The notes below the pieces were generated by a model. It searched no databases. It had not been told where the DNA came from and saw nothing but the letters and a program-made list of their open reading frames with translations. From Marinospirillum sp031581385 (lineage in GTDB: Bacteria; Pseudomonadota; Gammaproteobacteria; Pseudomonadales; Halomonadaceae), in assembly GCF_044810985.1 (NCBI RefSeq), contig NZ_CP085242.1, forward strand, positions 806,001 through 870,000: a stretch of DNA of 64,000 bases. Direction: 5' to 3'. Below, one piece after another: positions 8,580 through 17,081 of the stretch; the stretch's first letter is position 1; each line of letters starts with the position of its first letter. The translations under genes were made by a program, and so were the position numbers.

Positions 8580-9425
8580 TTATGCCAAGGGAAGCCCCAT
8601 TTCGGGGTGGAAGGTTTGCATCAGTGCTTTCGTTTTGGAGCCTAGTGGCCAGGTCGCCAGGAGTCCAGAAGCATCGCTCAGGGAAGTGACCGGCCAGATA
8701 CCCTGCAGGCTGTTACAGACCAGCAGTTCCTCTGCGTCCTGAATCTCCTGCAGACCCGCCTCATCTTCCTCAACAACATCAAGCTTATTCAGGAGTTGTT
8801 TGCGCAACACACCGGCCAGAGCGCCGGTTTGCAGTGAAGGTGTGTGCCAGTGCCCTTTGGCATACCAGAAGACGTTACGGGCGATGCCCTCAACCAGCTG
8901 ACCCTGCTGACCATAAAGCAAGGCTTCAGGGTATTTATCGGGACAGGCATCCGAAGCCAGTACCTGGCAAAGGCGGTTCAAGTGTTTGCTGGCGGTCTGA
9001 GGGCCATTGGCCGGAGAGGCCAGCCACCAGAGGTGAGCCCCCTGATAGGCTGATTCATTCAAGGGCAGGGAGCGAAGGTGCAAAACCCGATGCCAGCGTT
9101 CGCCACTGACTGAGCGGCGATAGCCCCGACCACCCGGCCCGGCCAGCAACATGACTTTCAGCATGCCTTCCTGAAGCACTTCAGCCTGGGCTTGAGCTTC
9201 CTCTTCAAGTTGTTTCCAAAAGCGTGCTGGAAGTTCCACTTTCAGGCCAGCCAGACCACCACTCAGACGTTTCAGGTGATCCGGCCAGAACAGCAACCGG
9301 CCTTGCCAGACCCGCACACTGGTAAACATGCCCTCACCGAAAGCAAGAGCCCGACTGGCCAGCAACCAGTCGAGATCCTCCGGGGAGGGTGAATGCCCGT
9401 CAATCAGTGTCCGGTTAACCAGCAT
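8580..9425 (-). CDS. pabC: Aminodeoxychorismate lyase
   Basis: This fold-type IV PLP enzyme of about 281 residues makes p-aminobenzoate for folate by releasing pyruvate from 4-amino-4-deoxychorismate. Visible features are ASRALAFGEGMFTSVRV near the start, the catalytic lysine in TASKHLNRLCQVLASD, and the cofactor-phosphate region LVEGIARNVFWYAKG with TGALAGVLRKQLL. The start is uncertain: ATG at 9425 was chosen, but TTG at 9437 forms a TTGA overlap with the fabF stop. Neither has a strong ribosome binding site. The neighbours fabF and mltG support the assignment over a branched-chain aminotransferase. Confidence 0.88.
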   Translation of the reverse strand: MLVNRTLIDGHSPSPEDLDWLLASRALAFGEGMFTSVRVWQGRLLFWPDHLKRLSGGLAGLKVELPARFWKQLEEEAQAQAEVLQEGMLKVMLLAGPGGRGYRRSVSGERWHRVLHLRSLPLNESAYQGAHLWWLASPANGPQTASKHLNRLCQVLASDACPDKYPEALLYGQQGQLVEGIARNVFWYAKGHWHTPSLQTGALAGVLRKQLLNKLDVVEEDEAGLQEIQDAEELLVCNSLQGIWPVTSLSDASGLLATWPLGSKTKALMQTFHPEMGLPLA

Positions 9426-9433
9426 AGGCTCGA

Positions 9434-10672
9434 TCAAACCTTGCTGAAGACCAGACTGCCGTTGGTTCCACCAAAACCGAAAGAGTTGGACAGGCTGTTT
9501 TTGATGGTCATCTGGCGCGCTTCGTGGGGCACGTAATCCAGCACACAGGCTTCATCCGGGTTCTCCAGGTTGATGGTGGGCGGTGCCACCTGATCACGAA
9601 TGGCCAACACCGAGAATACCGCCTCGACCGCTCCGGCAGCACCCAGCAGGTGGCCAATCATGGATTTGGTGGAGCTGACCGCCACTTGGTTGGCAGCAGT
9701 GCCCATCACCGCTTCCACGGCTTTGCTTTCAGCCACATCGCCAGCCGGTGTCGAGGTGCCATGGGCATTGATGTAATCAATTTGATCCGGGTTCATGCCA
9801 CTGTCCTTGATAGCATTGCGCATGGCTGCAGCTGCACCACTGCCATCCGCCGGTGGCAGAGTCATGTGATAAGCATCATCACTCATACCAAAACCGGTCA
9901 ATTCGGCATAAATGGTGGCACCGCGGGCCTTGGCGTGTTCGTACTCTTCCAGCACCATAACACCGGCCCCATCCCCCAGTACAAAGCCATCACGGTCTTT
10001 ATCCCAGGGGCGGCTAGCCGCCACAGGGTCATCATTACGTGTGGAAAGAGCACGAGCCGCAGCAAAACCGCCCAGACCCAGAGGCGTACTGGCGCATTCG
10101 GCACCACCACAAATCATGGCATCGGCATCGCCATAGGCAATGGTGCGTGCCGAATAACCAATGTTGTGCGTACCAGTGGTGCAGGCGGTGGTAATGGCAA
10201 TGTTCGGGCCTTTGTAGCCATAACGGATTGCCAGGTTCCCGGAAATCATGTTGATGATGGAGCCAGGCACGAAGAAAGGTGAAATCTTGCGTGGCCCACC
10301 CTTGTTCAGGGCATCATGGTTTTTCTCGATCATTGGCAGACCACCAATACCGGAACCTATGGCCGAACCGATACGATCAGCATTTGCCTCGGTGCACTCC
10401 AGGCCGGAATTTTCAATCGCCTGGATAGCTGCTGCCATGCCATATTGAATAAAGATATCCATCTTGCGGGCATCCTTGACCGACATATAATCTTCAACAT
10501 TAAAATTTTTGACCTGAGCACCAAAGCGGGTGCTAAAAGCAGCAGCATCAAAATTTTCAATGGGTGCCACGCCACTTTTACCCGCCAGAATACCTTTCCA
10601 GGACTCTTCCAGGTTATTGCCCAGAGGGGTTACCAGCCCCATCCCAGTAACCACAACTCTTCTTCGTGACAT
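9434..10672 (-). CDS. fabF: Beta-ketoacyl-ACP synthase II
   Basis: The 412-residue condensing enzyme elongates acyl-ACP with malonyl-ACP. It starts MSRRRVVVTGMGLVTPLGN. The active-site cysteine lies in ITTACTTGTHNIG near residue 163. The two histidines are in YINAHGTSTPAGD near 302 and KSMIGHLLGAAGA near 338. The glycine-rich end SNSFGFGGTNGSLVF is present. The ATG has a strong GGAGG upstream. It is separated from acpP by about 190 bp that contain a hairpin terminator, so fabF is probably expressed by read-through or from its own promoter. Confidence 0.97.
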   Translation of the reverse strand: MSRRRVVVTGMGLVTPLGNNLEESWKGILAGKSGVAPIENFDAAAFSTRFGAQVKNFNVEDYMSVKDARKMDIFIQYGMAAAIQAIENSGLECTEANADRIGSAIGSGIGGLPMIEKNHDALNKGGPRKISPFFVPGSIINMISGNLAIRYGYKGPNIAITTACTTGTHNIGYSARTIAYGDADAMICGGAECASTPLGLGGFAAARALSTRNDDPVAASRPWDKDRDGFVLGDGAGVMVLEEYEHAKARGATIYAELTGFGMSDDAYHMTLPPADGSGAAAAMRNAIKDSGMNPDQIDYINAHGTSTPAGDVAESKAVEAVMGTAANQVAVSSTKSMIGHLLGAAGAVEAVFSVLAIRDQVAPPTINLENPDEACVLDYVPHEARQMTIKNSLSNSFGFGGTNGSLVFSKV

Positions 10673-10756
10673 GCCCCTACCTCCAAATACTCTCTAGCCG
10701 GATACCGAGCTGCAAATGAACACGGTATATACTTGTAATCGGCCTGCATTATATCC

Positions 10757-10804
10757 TAAAAAATGAAAAACCGCCGCACCCTGTTGAGGGTGAGGCGGTT
10801 TTCT
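10757..10804 (-). terminator. Intrinsic terminator after acpP, possibly attenuating fabF
   Basis: On the minus strand, AACCGCCTCACCCT and AGGGTGCGGCGGTT form a 14-bp stem with one mismatch and a CAAC loop, followed by a T-rich run (TTTCATTTTTT). It lies between acpP and fabF, which would make acpP mRNA much more abundant than fabF mRNA. The plus-strand side also has a short T run, so some bidirectional function is possible. Confidence 0.8.
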
Positions 10805-10860
10805 GTGAAGCTCAGAAAAACACTCGCTGATCTTCACGGCCTGACAGTAAGCCGCAGGGC

Positions 10861-11094
10861 TTACTGGTGAGCGTTGACGTAGTCGACAGCTTCTTGAACA
10901 GTCGTGATTTTCTCAGCTTCTTCGTCTGGAATCTCGGTCTCGAATTCTTCTTCAAGAGCCATAACCAGCTCAACAGTGTCCAGAGAATCAGCGCCCAGGT
11001 CCTCGACGAAGGAGGAGGAGTTCTGAATTTCCTCTTCTTTAACACCCAGTTGTTCGGCGACGATCTTTTTTACGCGCTCTTCGATGGTACTCAT
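10861..11094 (-). CDS. acpP: Acyl carrier protein
   Basis: The protein is 77 residues, from the ATG at 11094 (MSTIEERVKKIVAEQLG). The phosphopantetheine serine is in EDLGADSLDTVELVMALEEEF near residue 37. The protein is strongly acidic, as expected. AGGAG stands about 12 bases before the start. The gene sits between fabG and fabF and is followed by a strong terminator. Family knowledge: holo-ACP carries all fatty acid synthesis intermediates. Confidence 0.97.
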   Translation of the reverse strand: MSTIEERVKKIVAEQLGVKEEEIQNSSSFVEDLGADSLDTVELVMALEEEFETEIPDEEAEKITTVQEAVDYVNAHQ

Positions 11095-11124
11095 AACGTT
11101 TGTTTGCTCCTGGTTAGAGTCTTG

Positions 11125-11180
11125 CCGTGCATTGATCTGAAATTGCACGGTAGTTTATAAACCGAAGTGGACTCTTGCAA
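11125..11180 (-). promoter_or_regulatory. Candidate acpP promoter and leader hairpin
   Basis: Reading the minus strand, TTGCAA (11175-11180) and TATAAA (11154-11159) are separated by 15 bases and could be -35 and -10 boxes. Just downstream, CCGTGCA and TGCACGG (11125-11150) can pair as a leader hairpin with a 12-base loop. The promoter is also flanked by an 11-bp perfect inverted repeat, CGAAGTGGACT (11163-11173) and AGTCCACTTCG (11208-11218). Box spacing is slightly short, so this is a candidate only. Confidence 0.45.
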
Positions 11181-11229
11181 CCTAAATTCTTCGATTTTGA
11201 TTAAAAAAGTCCACTTCGAAGAAAAGGAT

Positions 11230-11994
11230 TTAACGCATATTCATGCCGCCATTGACATGCAGCGTCTCTCCGGTGATATAAGCAGCCGGTTCGCTGGCCA
11301 GAAAGCCAACGGCAGCAGCAATTTCTTCAGGTTGACCCAGGCGACCCAAAGGCACCTGCTTCACCAGAAATTCTTTTTGGTCTTCGGGCAATACTTCCGT
11401 CATGTCGGTGGCAATAAAACCAGGAGCCACAGCATTAACAGTGATATTACGCGAACCCACTTCGCGGGCCAGTGACCGGGTAAAGCCTTCCATTCCCGCC
11501 TTGGCAGCAGCATAGTTAGCTTGGCCCATATTGCCCATACTGGCAACCACGGAACTGATATTGATGATGCGACCCCAGCGCGCCTTGCTCATGGCACGCA
11601 TACAGGCCTTGCTCATGCGGTAAACCGATTTGAGGTTGGTGTCCAGAACACTGTCCCACTCATCCTCTTTCATGCGCATCATCAGGTTGTCTTTGGTAAT
11701 ACCGGCATTATTCACCAGAATCACGGGGGCTGAGTAGCGTTCGGTTACCGCCTTGATAACGCTGTCTATGGAGGCGGCATCCGTCACATTCAACGCCATG
11801 CCTTCACCGCTGACACCCGCAGCCTTGAGCCCTTCGCTGATTTTCTGGGCACCGGATTCACTGGTTGCCGTGCCCACAACCGTGGCACCACGACGCCCCA
11901 ACTCCAGAGCAATGGCCCGACCAATACCGCGGCTGGCACCTGTGACCAGGGCAACCTTACCCTGCAAGTCCTGAGCTGTAGCTTGTTCTGTCAT
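11230..11994 (-). CDS. fabG: 3-oxoacyl-ACP reductase
   Basis: This 254-residue short-chain dehydrogenase reduces beta-ketoacyl-ACP with NADPH. The cofactor motif is ALVTGASRGIGRAIALELG near residue 16. NNAG appears as VNNAGITKDNL. The catalytic serine and YxxxK are in INISSVVASMGNMGQANYAAAKAGM near 145-165. The terminal ETLHVNGGMNMR is typical of FabG. It lies between fabD and acpP in the fatty acid operon. Confidence 0.95.
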   Translation of the reverse strand: MTEQATAQDLQGKVALVTGASRGIGRAIALELGRRGATVVGTATSESGAQKISEGLKAAGVSGEGMALNVTDAASIDSVIKAVTERYSAPVILVNNAGITKDNLMMRMKEDEWDSVLDTNLKSVYRMSKACMRAMSKARWGRIINISSVVASMGNMGQANYAAAKAGMEGFTRSLAREVGSRNITVNAVAPGFIATDMTEVLPEDQKEFLVKQVPLGRLGQPEEIAAAVGFLASEPAAYITGETLHVNGGMNMR

Positions 11995-12015
11995 TTTTCG
12001 GCTCTCACTTAATAA

Positions 12016-12972
12016 TCAGTTGGCTTCCTGCTGGTTACGCAGCAGTTCCAGGGCGGCCTGAACCGAGTCAGGATCATTCACGGCCAGGCTTTTGGCAGGC
12101 TTGACGATGCGTTTGTTCAGGCCCACCAGAACCTTGCCGGGGCCACACTCGATGTAGGTATCCACACCCTGGGCAGCCATGAACTCGATACTTTCGATCC
12201 AGCGTACGGGACGGTACAACTGAGCCACCAGATTGTCACGCAGCTGGCTCACTTCGGTTTCCGGGGCAGCATGGACATTCTGCACAACAGGAACACGAGG
12301 CTTTTTCAGTTGGATACGGTTCAGCTCATCAGCCAGCTGCTCAGCAGCCGGGCGCATCAGTTCACAGTGTGAAGGTACGCTGACCGGCAACGGCATGGCC
12401 TTGCGTGCACCTGCAGCCTGACAGGCCGCAATGGCTCTGTCCACCGCAGCAACCGAACCGGCAATGACGATCTGGCCGGGTGCATTATAATTGACCGCTT
12501 GAACCACATCACCTTCGGCCGCTTGTACACAGGCCTTTTCAACCTGCTCTGCATCCAGGCCCAGAATGGCGGCCATGGCCCCCTGACCCTGAGGCACAGC
12601 TGCCTGCATAAACTCTCCACGGGCACGCACCAGGCGCAAACCATCGGCAAAATCCAGGGCACCACTGCAGACCAAGGCAGAATATTCACCCAGACTGTGC
12701 CCGGCCACCCACTCAGGGCGCGCACCTTCCAGCTCTTTCCAGACCCGCCAGACAGCAACACTGGCCGCCAGCAATGCAGGCTGGGTTTTGTCGGTCTGGT
12801 TCAACTGCTCAACCGGCCCTTCCTGCACCAGTTGCCACAAATCATAGCCCAGCGCCGCCGATGCTTCCTCGAAAGTTGCACGAACAACTGCGTAGCGCTC
12901 CGCCAGCTCCGAGAGCATTCCTAAGTGCTGGGAGCCCTGCCCGGGAAAGATAAATGCCAGGGTAGAAGCCAT
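12016..12972 (-). CDS. fabD: Malonyl-CoA:ACP transacylase
   Basis: The 318-residue protein begins LAFIFPGQGSQHLGML. The active-site serine is in AGHSLGEYSALVCSG near residue 93. The catalytic His region is LPVSVPSHCELMRPAAEQL near 200, and QNVHAAPE and YIECGPGKVLVGLNKRI follow. It loads malonate from CoA onto ACP. Unlike in E. coli, plsX, rpmF and fabH are not upstream; a small uncharacterised gene and rsuA lie there instead, so fabD is probably the first gene of the fab operon. Confidence 0.96.
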   Translation of the reverse strand: MASTLAFIFPGQGSQHLGMLSELAERYAVVRATFEEASAALGYDLWQLVQEGPVEQLNQTDKTQPALLAASVAVWRVWKELEGARPEWVAGHSLGEYSALVCSGALDFADGLRLVRARGEFMQAAVPQGQGAMAAILGLDAEQVEKACVQAAEGDVVQAVNYNAPGQIVIAGSVAAVDRAIAACQAAGARKAMPLPVSVPSHCELMRPAAEQLADELNRIQLKKPRVPVVQNVHAAPETEVSQLRDNLVAQLYRPVRWIESIEFMAAQGVDTYIECGPGKVLVGLNKRIVKPAKSLAVNDPDSVQAALELLRNQQEAN

Positions 12973-13058
12973 AAAGTCACCTTAATCCTATACTCAGCTC
13001 AATTATGGGCGCGCATTCTAGCATAGCCCTCACAGAAGGCTATGCCTTTTGTCTACTT

Positions 13059-13385
13059 TTAAGCGAGTTTTGGTTTCTGACTGTCCTTGACGTCCATGTA
13101 TTCGCGCTGAATGACCGTCTCCAGAGCATTGGTCGCAGTGACCAATTCTTCAAAAATGATGCGGCGATTGCGCAATTCATTAACCCGTTCAAGGCTGGGC
13201 GCTTCACCTTCGGTGGTTTGAGCCAGATCCAGCAGCTCTTTGACATAATCAGCGCGGGCATTGGCGACCATCGTCAGCAACGGCGCCAGATCTGCCAGTG
13301 CCAATTCCGGCACCAGAGGGTTGATCACTTCCCGGTTAATTTCCTTGCGAATCCTTTCCAGCTCAATCAACAAACGCTTTTTCAT
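13059..13385 (-). CDS. Uncharacterised small helical protein
   Basis: The 108-residue protein starts 10 bases after rsuA ends and is probably co-transcribed with it. It is charged and predicted helical, with stretches such as MKKRLLIELERIRKEINREVI, then NARADYVKELLDLAQ, LERVNELRNRRIIFEELVTATNALE and IQREYMDVKDSQKPKLA. It has no signal peptide and no membrane segment. The arrangement of helices is loosely reminiscent of chorismate-mutase-like folds, but no catalytic pattern is visible, so no function is assigned. Confidence 0.7.
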   Translation of the reverse strand: MKKRLLIELERIRKEINREVINPLVPELALADLAPLLTMVANARADYVKELLDLAQTTEGEAPSLERVNELRNRRIIFEELVTATNALETVIQREYMDVKDSQKPKLA

Positions 13386-13395
13386 AACCCTTTCC

Positions 13396-14121
13396 TCAAT
13401 TTCCAGGTGTCTGCATGGCCTGGTGTACTTCCTGCTCAGTCAGATAACGCCAGGCACCCGCGGGCAACTCCTGGGTGTTCAAGTGAATACCGGCCACAGA
13501 CTCACGATGCAAACGCACCACATGGTTCCCCAAAGCCGCAAAGATTCGCCGCACCAGGTGATAGCGGCCTTCCGTCACGGTCAGACGCACCTGGGTCGGG
13601 GTCAGCCGTTCCAGCGTGGCGGGTTGCGTGGGTTTATCCTCACCCTCCAGAAGCAGACCTTCAGCAACACGTTTTTCAGCATCCTCCTGTAAAGGTTCTG
13701 CCAACTCTGCCCAATATACCTTGTCTTTTTGGTAACGGGGTGAAGTAATTTTGTGCAGCCACTGTCCATCATCGGTCATTAACAGCAAACCTGAAGTCTC
13801 CACATCCAGGCGCCCCACCGTTTGAATCAGGTGTTTACTGGGCAGGTCCAGCAAATCCAGAACCAGGGGGTGATGACTGCTGCGTGTGGTGCATTCATAA
13901 CCCAGAGGCTTATGCACCAGCAGATACCTCAGGCCGACATCCTGCAGCTCCTGATCCAGCCAGGTCACCTCATCCTGATCACCGATCTGTACCGCCGGAT
14001 TTTTAACCACCTCGCCATTGACCTTAACCTCCTCCCGATGCAGGGCTTTTTTGGCCAGACTACGAGTCAAGTCGGTTGTTGCCGCCAGGAATTTATCCAG
14101 ACGTTGAGTTTGTTTTGCCAT
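13396..14121 (-). CDS. rsuA: 16S rRNA pseudouridine(516) synthase RsuA
   Basis: The chosen start at the ATG 14121 gives MAKQTQRLDKFLAATTDLTRS, 241 residues. The N-terminal S4 domain (residues 5-60) is followed by the catalytic GRLDVETSGLLLMTDDGQWLHKITSP, whose Asp is the nucleophile. Further matches to RsuA are TPTQVRLTVTEGRYHLVRRIFAALGNHVVRLHRES. Family knowledge: RsuA modifies U516 of 16S rRNA. An in-frame upstream extension of 15 codons exists but lacks an ATG and does not look like S4 sequence. The gene is divergent from hisC. Confidence 0.9.
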   Translation of the reverse strand: MAKQTQRLDKFLAATTDLTRSLAKKALHREEVKVNGEVVKNPAVQIGDQDEVTWLDQELQDVGLRYLLVHKPLGYECTTRSSHHPLVLDLLDLPSKHLIQTVGRLDVETSGLLLMTDDGQWLHKITSPRYQKDKVYWAELAEPLQEDAEKRVAEGLLLEGEDKPTQPATLERLTPTQVRLTVTEGRYHLVRRIFAALGNHVVRLHRESVAGIHLNTQELPAGAWRYLTEQEVHQAMQTPGN

Positions 14122-14176
14122 AAGGTTTAAAGTAACCCCTTTCCTTTCATTAACCAGACAACCCAAGGGTTAATCT

Positions 14177-15244
14177 ATGAGCCGTTTCTGGAGCCAACTG
14201 GTACACCAGCTGACCCCCTATGTACCGGGCGAGCAGCCCAAAATAGCAGATTTAATCAAGCTGAACACCAACGAAAGCCCCTACGGCCCTTCTCCCAAAG
14301 TCCTGGAAGCTATACACAAGGCCACCAATGACAGTCTGCGCCTGTATCCTGACCCCCAGGGTCTGGAGCTGAAAAAAGCCCTGGCAAACTACTGCAACCT
14401 GGACGCCGAAAACATTTTTGTCGGCAACGGCTCGGATGAAGTACTTGCCCTGTCTTTCCAGGCCTTCTTTCGCCAACAAACTCAACCCTTGCTCTTCCCT
14501 GACATCACTTACAGTTTTTACCCGGTCTACTGTCAGCTCTATGAAGTGGAGTATCAACAAATACCCCTGGATGAAGGCCTGAACCTTCAGCTCAAGGATT
14601 ACAACCAACCCAATGGCGGCATTATCTTCCCCAACCCCAACGCCCCCACTGGCAAGGCCCTGCCTCTGAGTGATATCCGCCAGCTTCTGACCAACAACCC
14701 GGATTCAGTGGTTATGGTGGATGAAGCCTATGTTGACTTTGGCACTGAGTCCGCCGCCTGCCTGGTCAAGGAGTTCCCCAATCTACTGGTGACCCAGACT
14801 TTCTCCAAATCCTGGGCCCTGGCCGGACTTCGGGTCGGTTTTGCCGTTGGCAGCCCCGAGCTGATAGAAGGCCTCAATCGGGTCAAGGACAGCTTCAACT
14901 CCTACCCTCTGGATCGCCTGGCACTGGCAGGCGCTCAAGCGGCCCTGGAAGACCTCGACTACTACCGGAAGCTGTGCCAGCAAATCATCGACTCCCGCGA
15001 AGAGCTGACCCGGCAACTGGAGGAACTGGGCTTTCAGGTAGAACCCTCCAAAGCCAACTTTGTTTTTGCCCGCACCCCTGATGGCGTGGATGCCACCCAA
15101 CTGACTGCGCAGCTGCGTGAAAAAGCCCTGTTGGTTCGTCATTTCAGCAAGCCTCGAATTGACCAGTATCTGCGCATCACCCTGGGCACCCAAGAGCAAA
15201 ATCAAAAGCTGGTACAAACCCTGAAAAACCTTTTGCAGACTTAA
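14177..15244 (+). CDS. hisC: Histidinol-phosphate aminotransferase
   Basis: The 355-residue fold-type I PLP enzyme shows IKLNTNESPYGPSPKVLEAI near residue 27, NIFVGNGSDEVLALSFQAF, FPNPNAPTGKALP, VVMVDEAYVDF with the pyridoxal Asp, and the Schiff-base lysine in VTQTFSKSWALAGLRVGFAVG near residue 214. It converts imidazole-acetol phosphate to histidinol phosphate. It stands alone here, away from other his genes, and is followed by a strong bidirectional terminator. HisC-type enzymes can also act on aromatic substrates. Confidence 0.9.
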   Translation: MSRFWSQLVHQLTPYVPGEQPKIADLIKLNTNESPYGPSPKVLEAIHKATNDSLRLYPDPQGLELKKALANYCNLDAENIFVGNGSDEVLALSFQAFFRQQTQPLLFPDITYSFYPVYCQLYEVEYQQIPLDEGLNLQLKDYNQPNGGIIFPNPNAPTGKALPLSDIRQLLTNNPDSVVMVDEAYVDFGTESAACLVKEFPNLLVTQTFSKSWALAGLRVGFAVGSPELIEGLNRVKDSFNSYPLDRLALAGAQAALEDLDYYRKLCQQIIDSREELTRQLEELGFQVEPSKANFVFARTPDGVDATQLTAQLREKALLVRHFSKPRIDQYLRITLGTQEQNQKLVQTLKNLLQT

Positions 15245-15260
15245 TTCCCGCCCGAAGTGT

Positions 15261-15302
15261 AAAAAACCGCCCTGTGCAAAAAGCACCCAGGGCGGTTTTT
15301 TT
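15261..15302. terminator. Bidirectional intrinsic terminator between hisC and the chemoreceptor gene
   Basis: AACCGCCCTG and CAGGGCGGTT form a 10-bp perfect stem. T runs stand on both sides (TTTTTTT on the plus strand, TTTTTT on the minus strand after the stem). It lies between two convergent genes and should serve both. Confidence 0.9.
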
Positions 15303-15321
15303 GTAAGCGGGCTGAGCTCTG

Positions 15322-16956
15322 TCACTCCGGTGTGTAGCCCACCCGGAAGCCACCCCAGTGCTTGCCACGAATATAGATGGGCACCGAGAGGTCATGCACC
15401 ACCTCACCGGTATCACGCTTGTAGGTCTGCACCAGAAGCTTATGGGTGTTGCTGGCACAGCGGCTGCCGGTCGGGTCCTGAAAAATCCGTTTACTGCGGC
15501 TTTTGACCAGATCCACCTGTGGATCCCCTGTGGGGTCATGGGCATAGGCATCGTTGTGCGTAGGCACATAACCATGACGGTCAAATGCAATGGCATAGGA
15601 AAAACCACCGGGAAAAGCCTTGCGTAGCGGCTCCTGAAGAGGCGGCAAGACCTCATCCGTGAAGCGGTCAAATTCGGTGTGATACTTGACCGGATCGGTA
15701 TCGGGAATCGCCTGAAAGTCGGGTTCAAAAAGACTTGATTCTGAAAACTGGCCTTTCTGAAGCGCTTCTTCCAGCAACTCACCCACCTGGTCGGCCGCAG
15801 TACGCGCCAACTGATAAGCCTGTTGGTGGCGTGAATCCACCCGCTGAACGGCCAGATCCCCATTGATGGCTTCCGCATTCCCCATCAGATCCAGAGCCTG
15901 ATCCGCCAGGTCGTGCATATCCTGGTTGCCTTCCGTGATCTGGCCCGTCAATTCCACCAGAGCACCGGCAATTTGCTGGACATGATCGTGGCTTTCGCCC
16001 ACGGCTGAGGCAATAGAGTTGATCTGCTGCCCCACTTCATCAAACTGACCGGCCATGGAAGCCATCCGACCTCCAACCTCTTCCACCGAGGAAGCACCTC
16101 CAGCCACCTGCTTCATCAGGTGGCCGATATTATCCACGACCTCATGGGTGCTTTTCTGAATTTCATGAACGATCTCTTCCACCTGGCGAGTGGATTCCGA
16201 GGTGCGACTGGCCAGACTGCGCACCTCATCAGCAACCACCGCAAAGCCACGGCCATGCTCACCGGCACGCGCCGCTTCAATCGCCGCATTCAGAGCCAGC
16301 AGGTTGGTTTGCTCGGCAATGCCTTCAATAACCTGGGTGACCTGCTGAATACTGGAGCTTTTTTCATTCAAAAGCTCGATCAGATCCAGTGCCTGTTCCG
16401 AACGACTGGAAAGGTCGCGCATATCCGTCATCAGATCCGAGAGGGCATCCCGGCTCTGAAAACTGTTGTCCCTGGCTGAACCTGCCATTTCAGCAACATT
16501 GTTGGCATTCACGGATACCTGCTCAATGGCCACGGAAATGGACTCCATCGTACTGGAAATGTCCGATACCTTGGATTCCTGCCAATCCAGGCGCTTATCC
16601 ATGGTGTCCGCATGGTGGGAGACTTCAGCCGTGGAGATAGCCGTGCGACTGGCCGTCTGTGCCAACTTGCTGGCCATTTTCTTGAGAGACAAGTAATCCG
16701 CTTCAGCAGGCTGCATATCCTCGGCGGACAGGCTTAAAAGCTCCTGGCCGTCCGCTTGATAAATCCGCTCCAGATCCTTTACCCCGGTATTTTTAACCGC
16801 ACCCTGGGCTGCCGCAGGCCAGGACAGCAAAGCCCCGCCCAGCAGCAGGCTGGCAGCAGCCAATCCGACCCAGATGATCTGATCACCACCTGACCAAAAA
16901 AGCCCCAAGGATAAGAGCAAAAACAGCCACCCAAGCAACTTGAGTGCATTCTTCAT
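15322..16956 (-). CDS. Methyl-accepting chemotaxis protein with C-terminal sensory region
   Basis: In this 544-residue protein, two hydrophobic helices occupy residues 5-50 (LLGWLFLLLSLGLFWSG and IIWVGLAAASLLLGGALL) with almost no periplasmic loop. The coiled-coil signalling domain follows, with the hairpin tip VIEGIAEQTNLLALNAAIEA and RAGEHGRGFAVVADEVRSLA near residues 210-245. After it, about 160 residues (380-544) form an extra domain with AIAFDRHGYVPTHNDAYAHD and LSVPIYIRGKHWGGFRVGY, which resembles a PDC/Cache-type sensor. Receptors with this order sense from the cytoplasmic side. The ligand is unknown. Confidence 0.9.
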   Translation of the reverse strand: MKNALKLLGWLFLLLSLGLFWSGGDQIIWVGLAAASLLLGGALLSWPAAAQGAVKNTGVKDLERIYQADGQELLSLSAEDMQPAEADYLSLKKMASKLAQTASRTAISTAEVSHHADTMDKRLDWQESKVSDISSTMESISVAIEQVSVNANNVAEMAGSARDNSFQSRDALSDLMTDMRDLSSRSEQALDLIELLNEKSSSIQQVTQVIEGIAEQTNLLALNAAIEAARAGEHGRGFAVVADEVRSLASRTSESTRQVEEIVHEIQKSTHEVVDNIGHLMKQVAGGASSVEEVGGRMASMAGQFDEVGQQINSIASAVGESHDHVQQIAGALVELTGQITEGNQDMHDLADQALDLMGNAEAINGDLAVQRVDSRHQQAYQLARTAADQVGELLEEALQKGQFSESSLFEPDFQAIPDTDPVKYHTEFDRFTDEVLPPLQEPLRKAFPGGFSYAIAFDRHGYVPTHNDAYAHDPTGDPQVDLVKSRSKRIFQDPTGSRCASNTHKLLVQTYKRDTGEVVHDLSVPIYIRGKHWGGFRVGYTPE

Positions 16957-17081
16957 TCACCACCCCTTTTCATTTATTATTATTGTCAAGAGTTTAGGCT
17001 GCTCAGCGACAACAACCAAGAGGCAGAAGGTGCAACTTTAGCCTTAAGAGCAACTGCAACAATGCCCTATTAAAGAAATGC

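Noticed and set aside
13059..13385. Chorismate mutase assignment for the small helical protein
   Set aside because: Length and helices are compatible but the catalytic Arg/Lys/Glu pattern is not seen.
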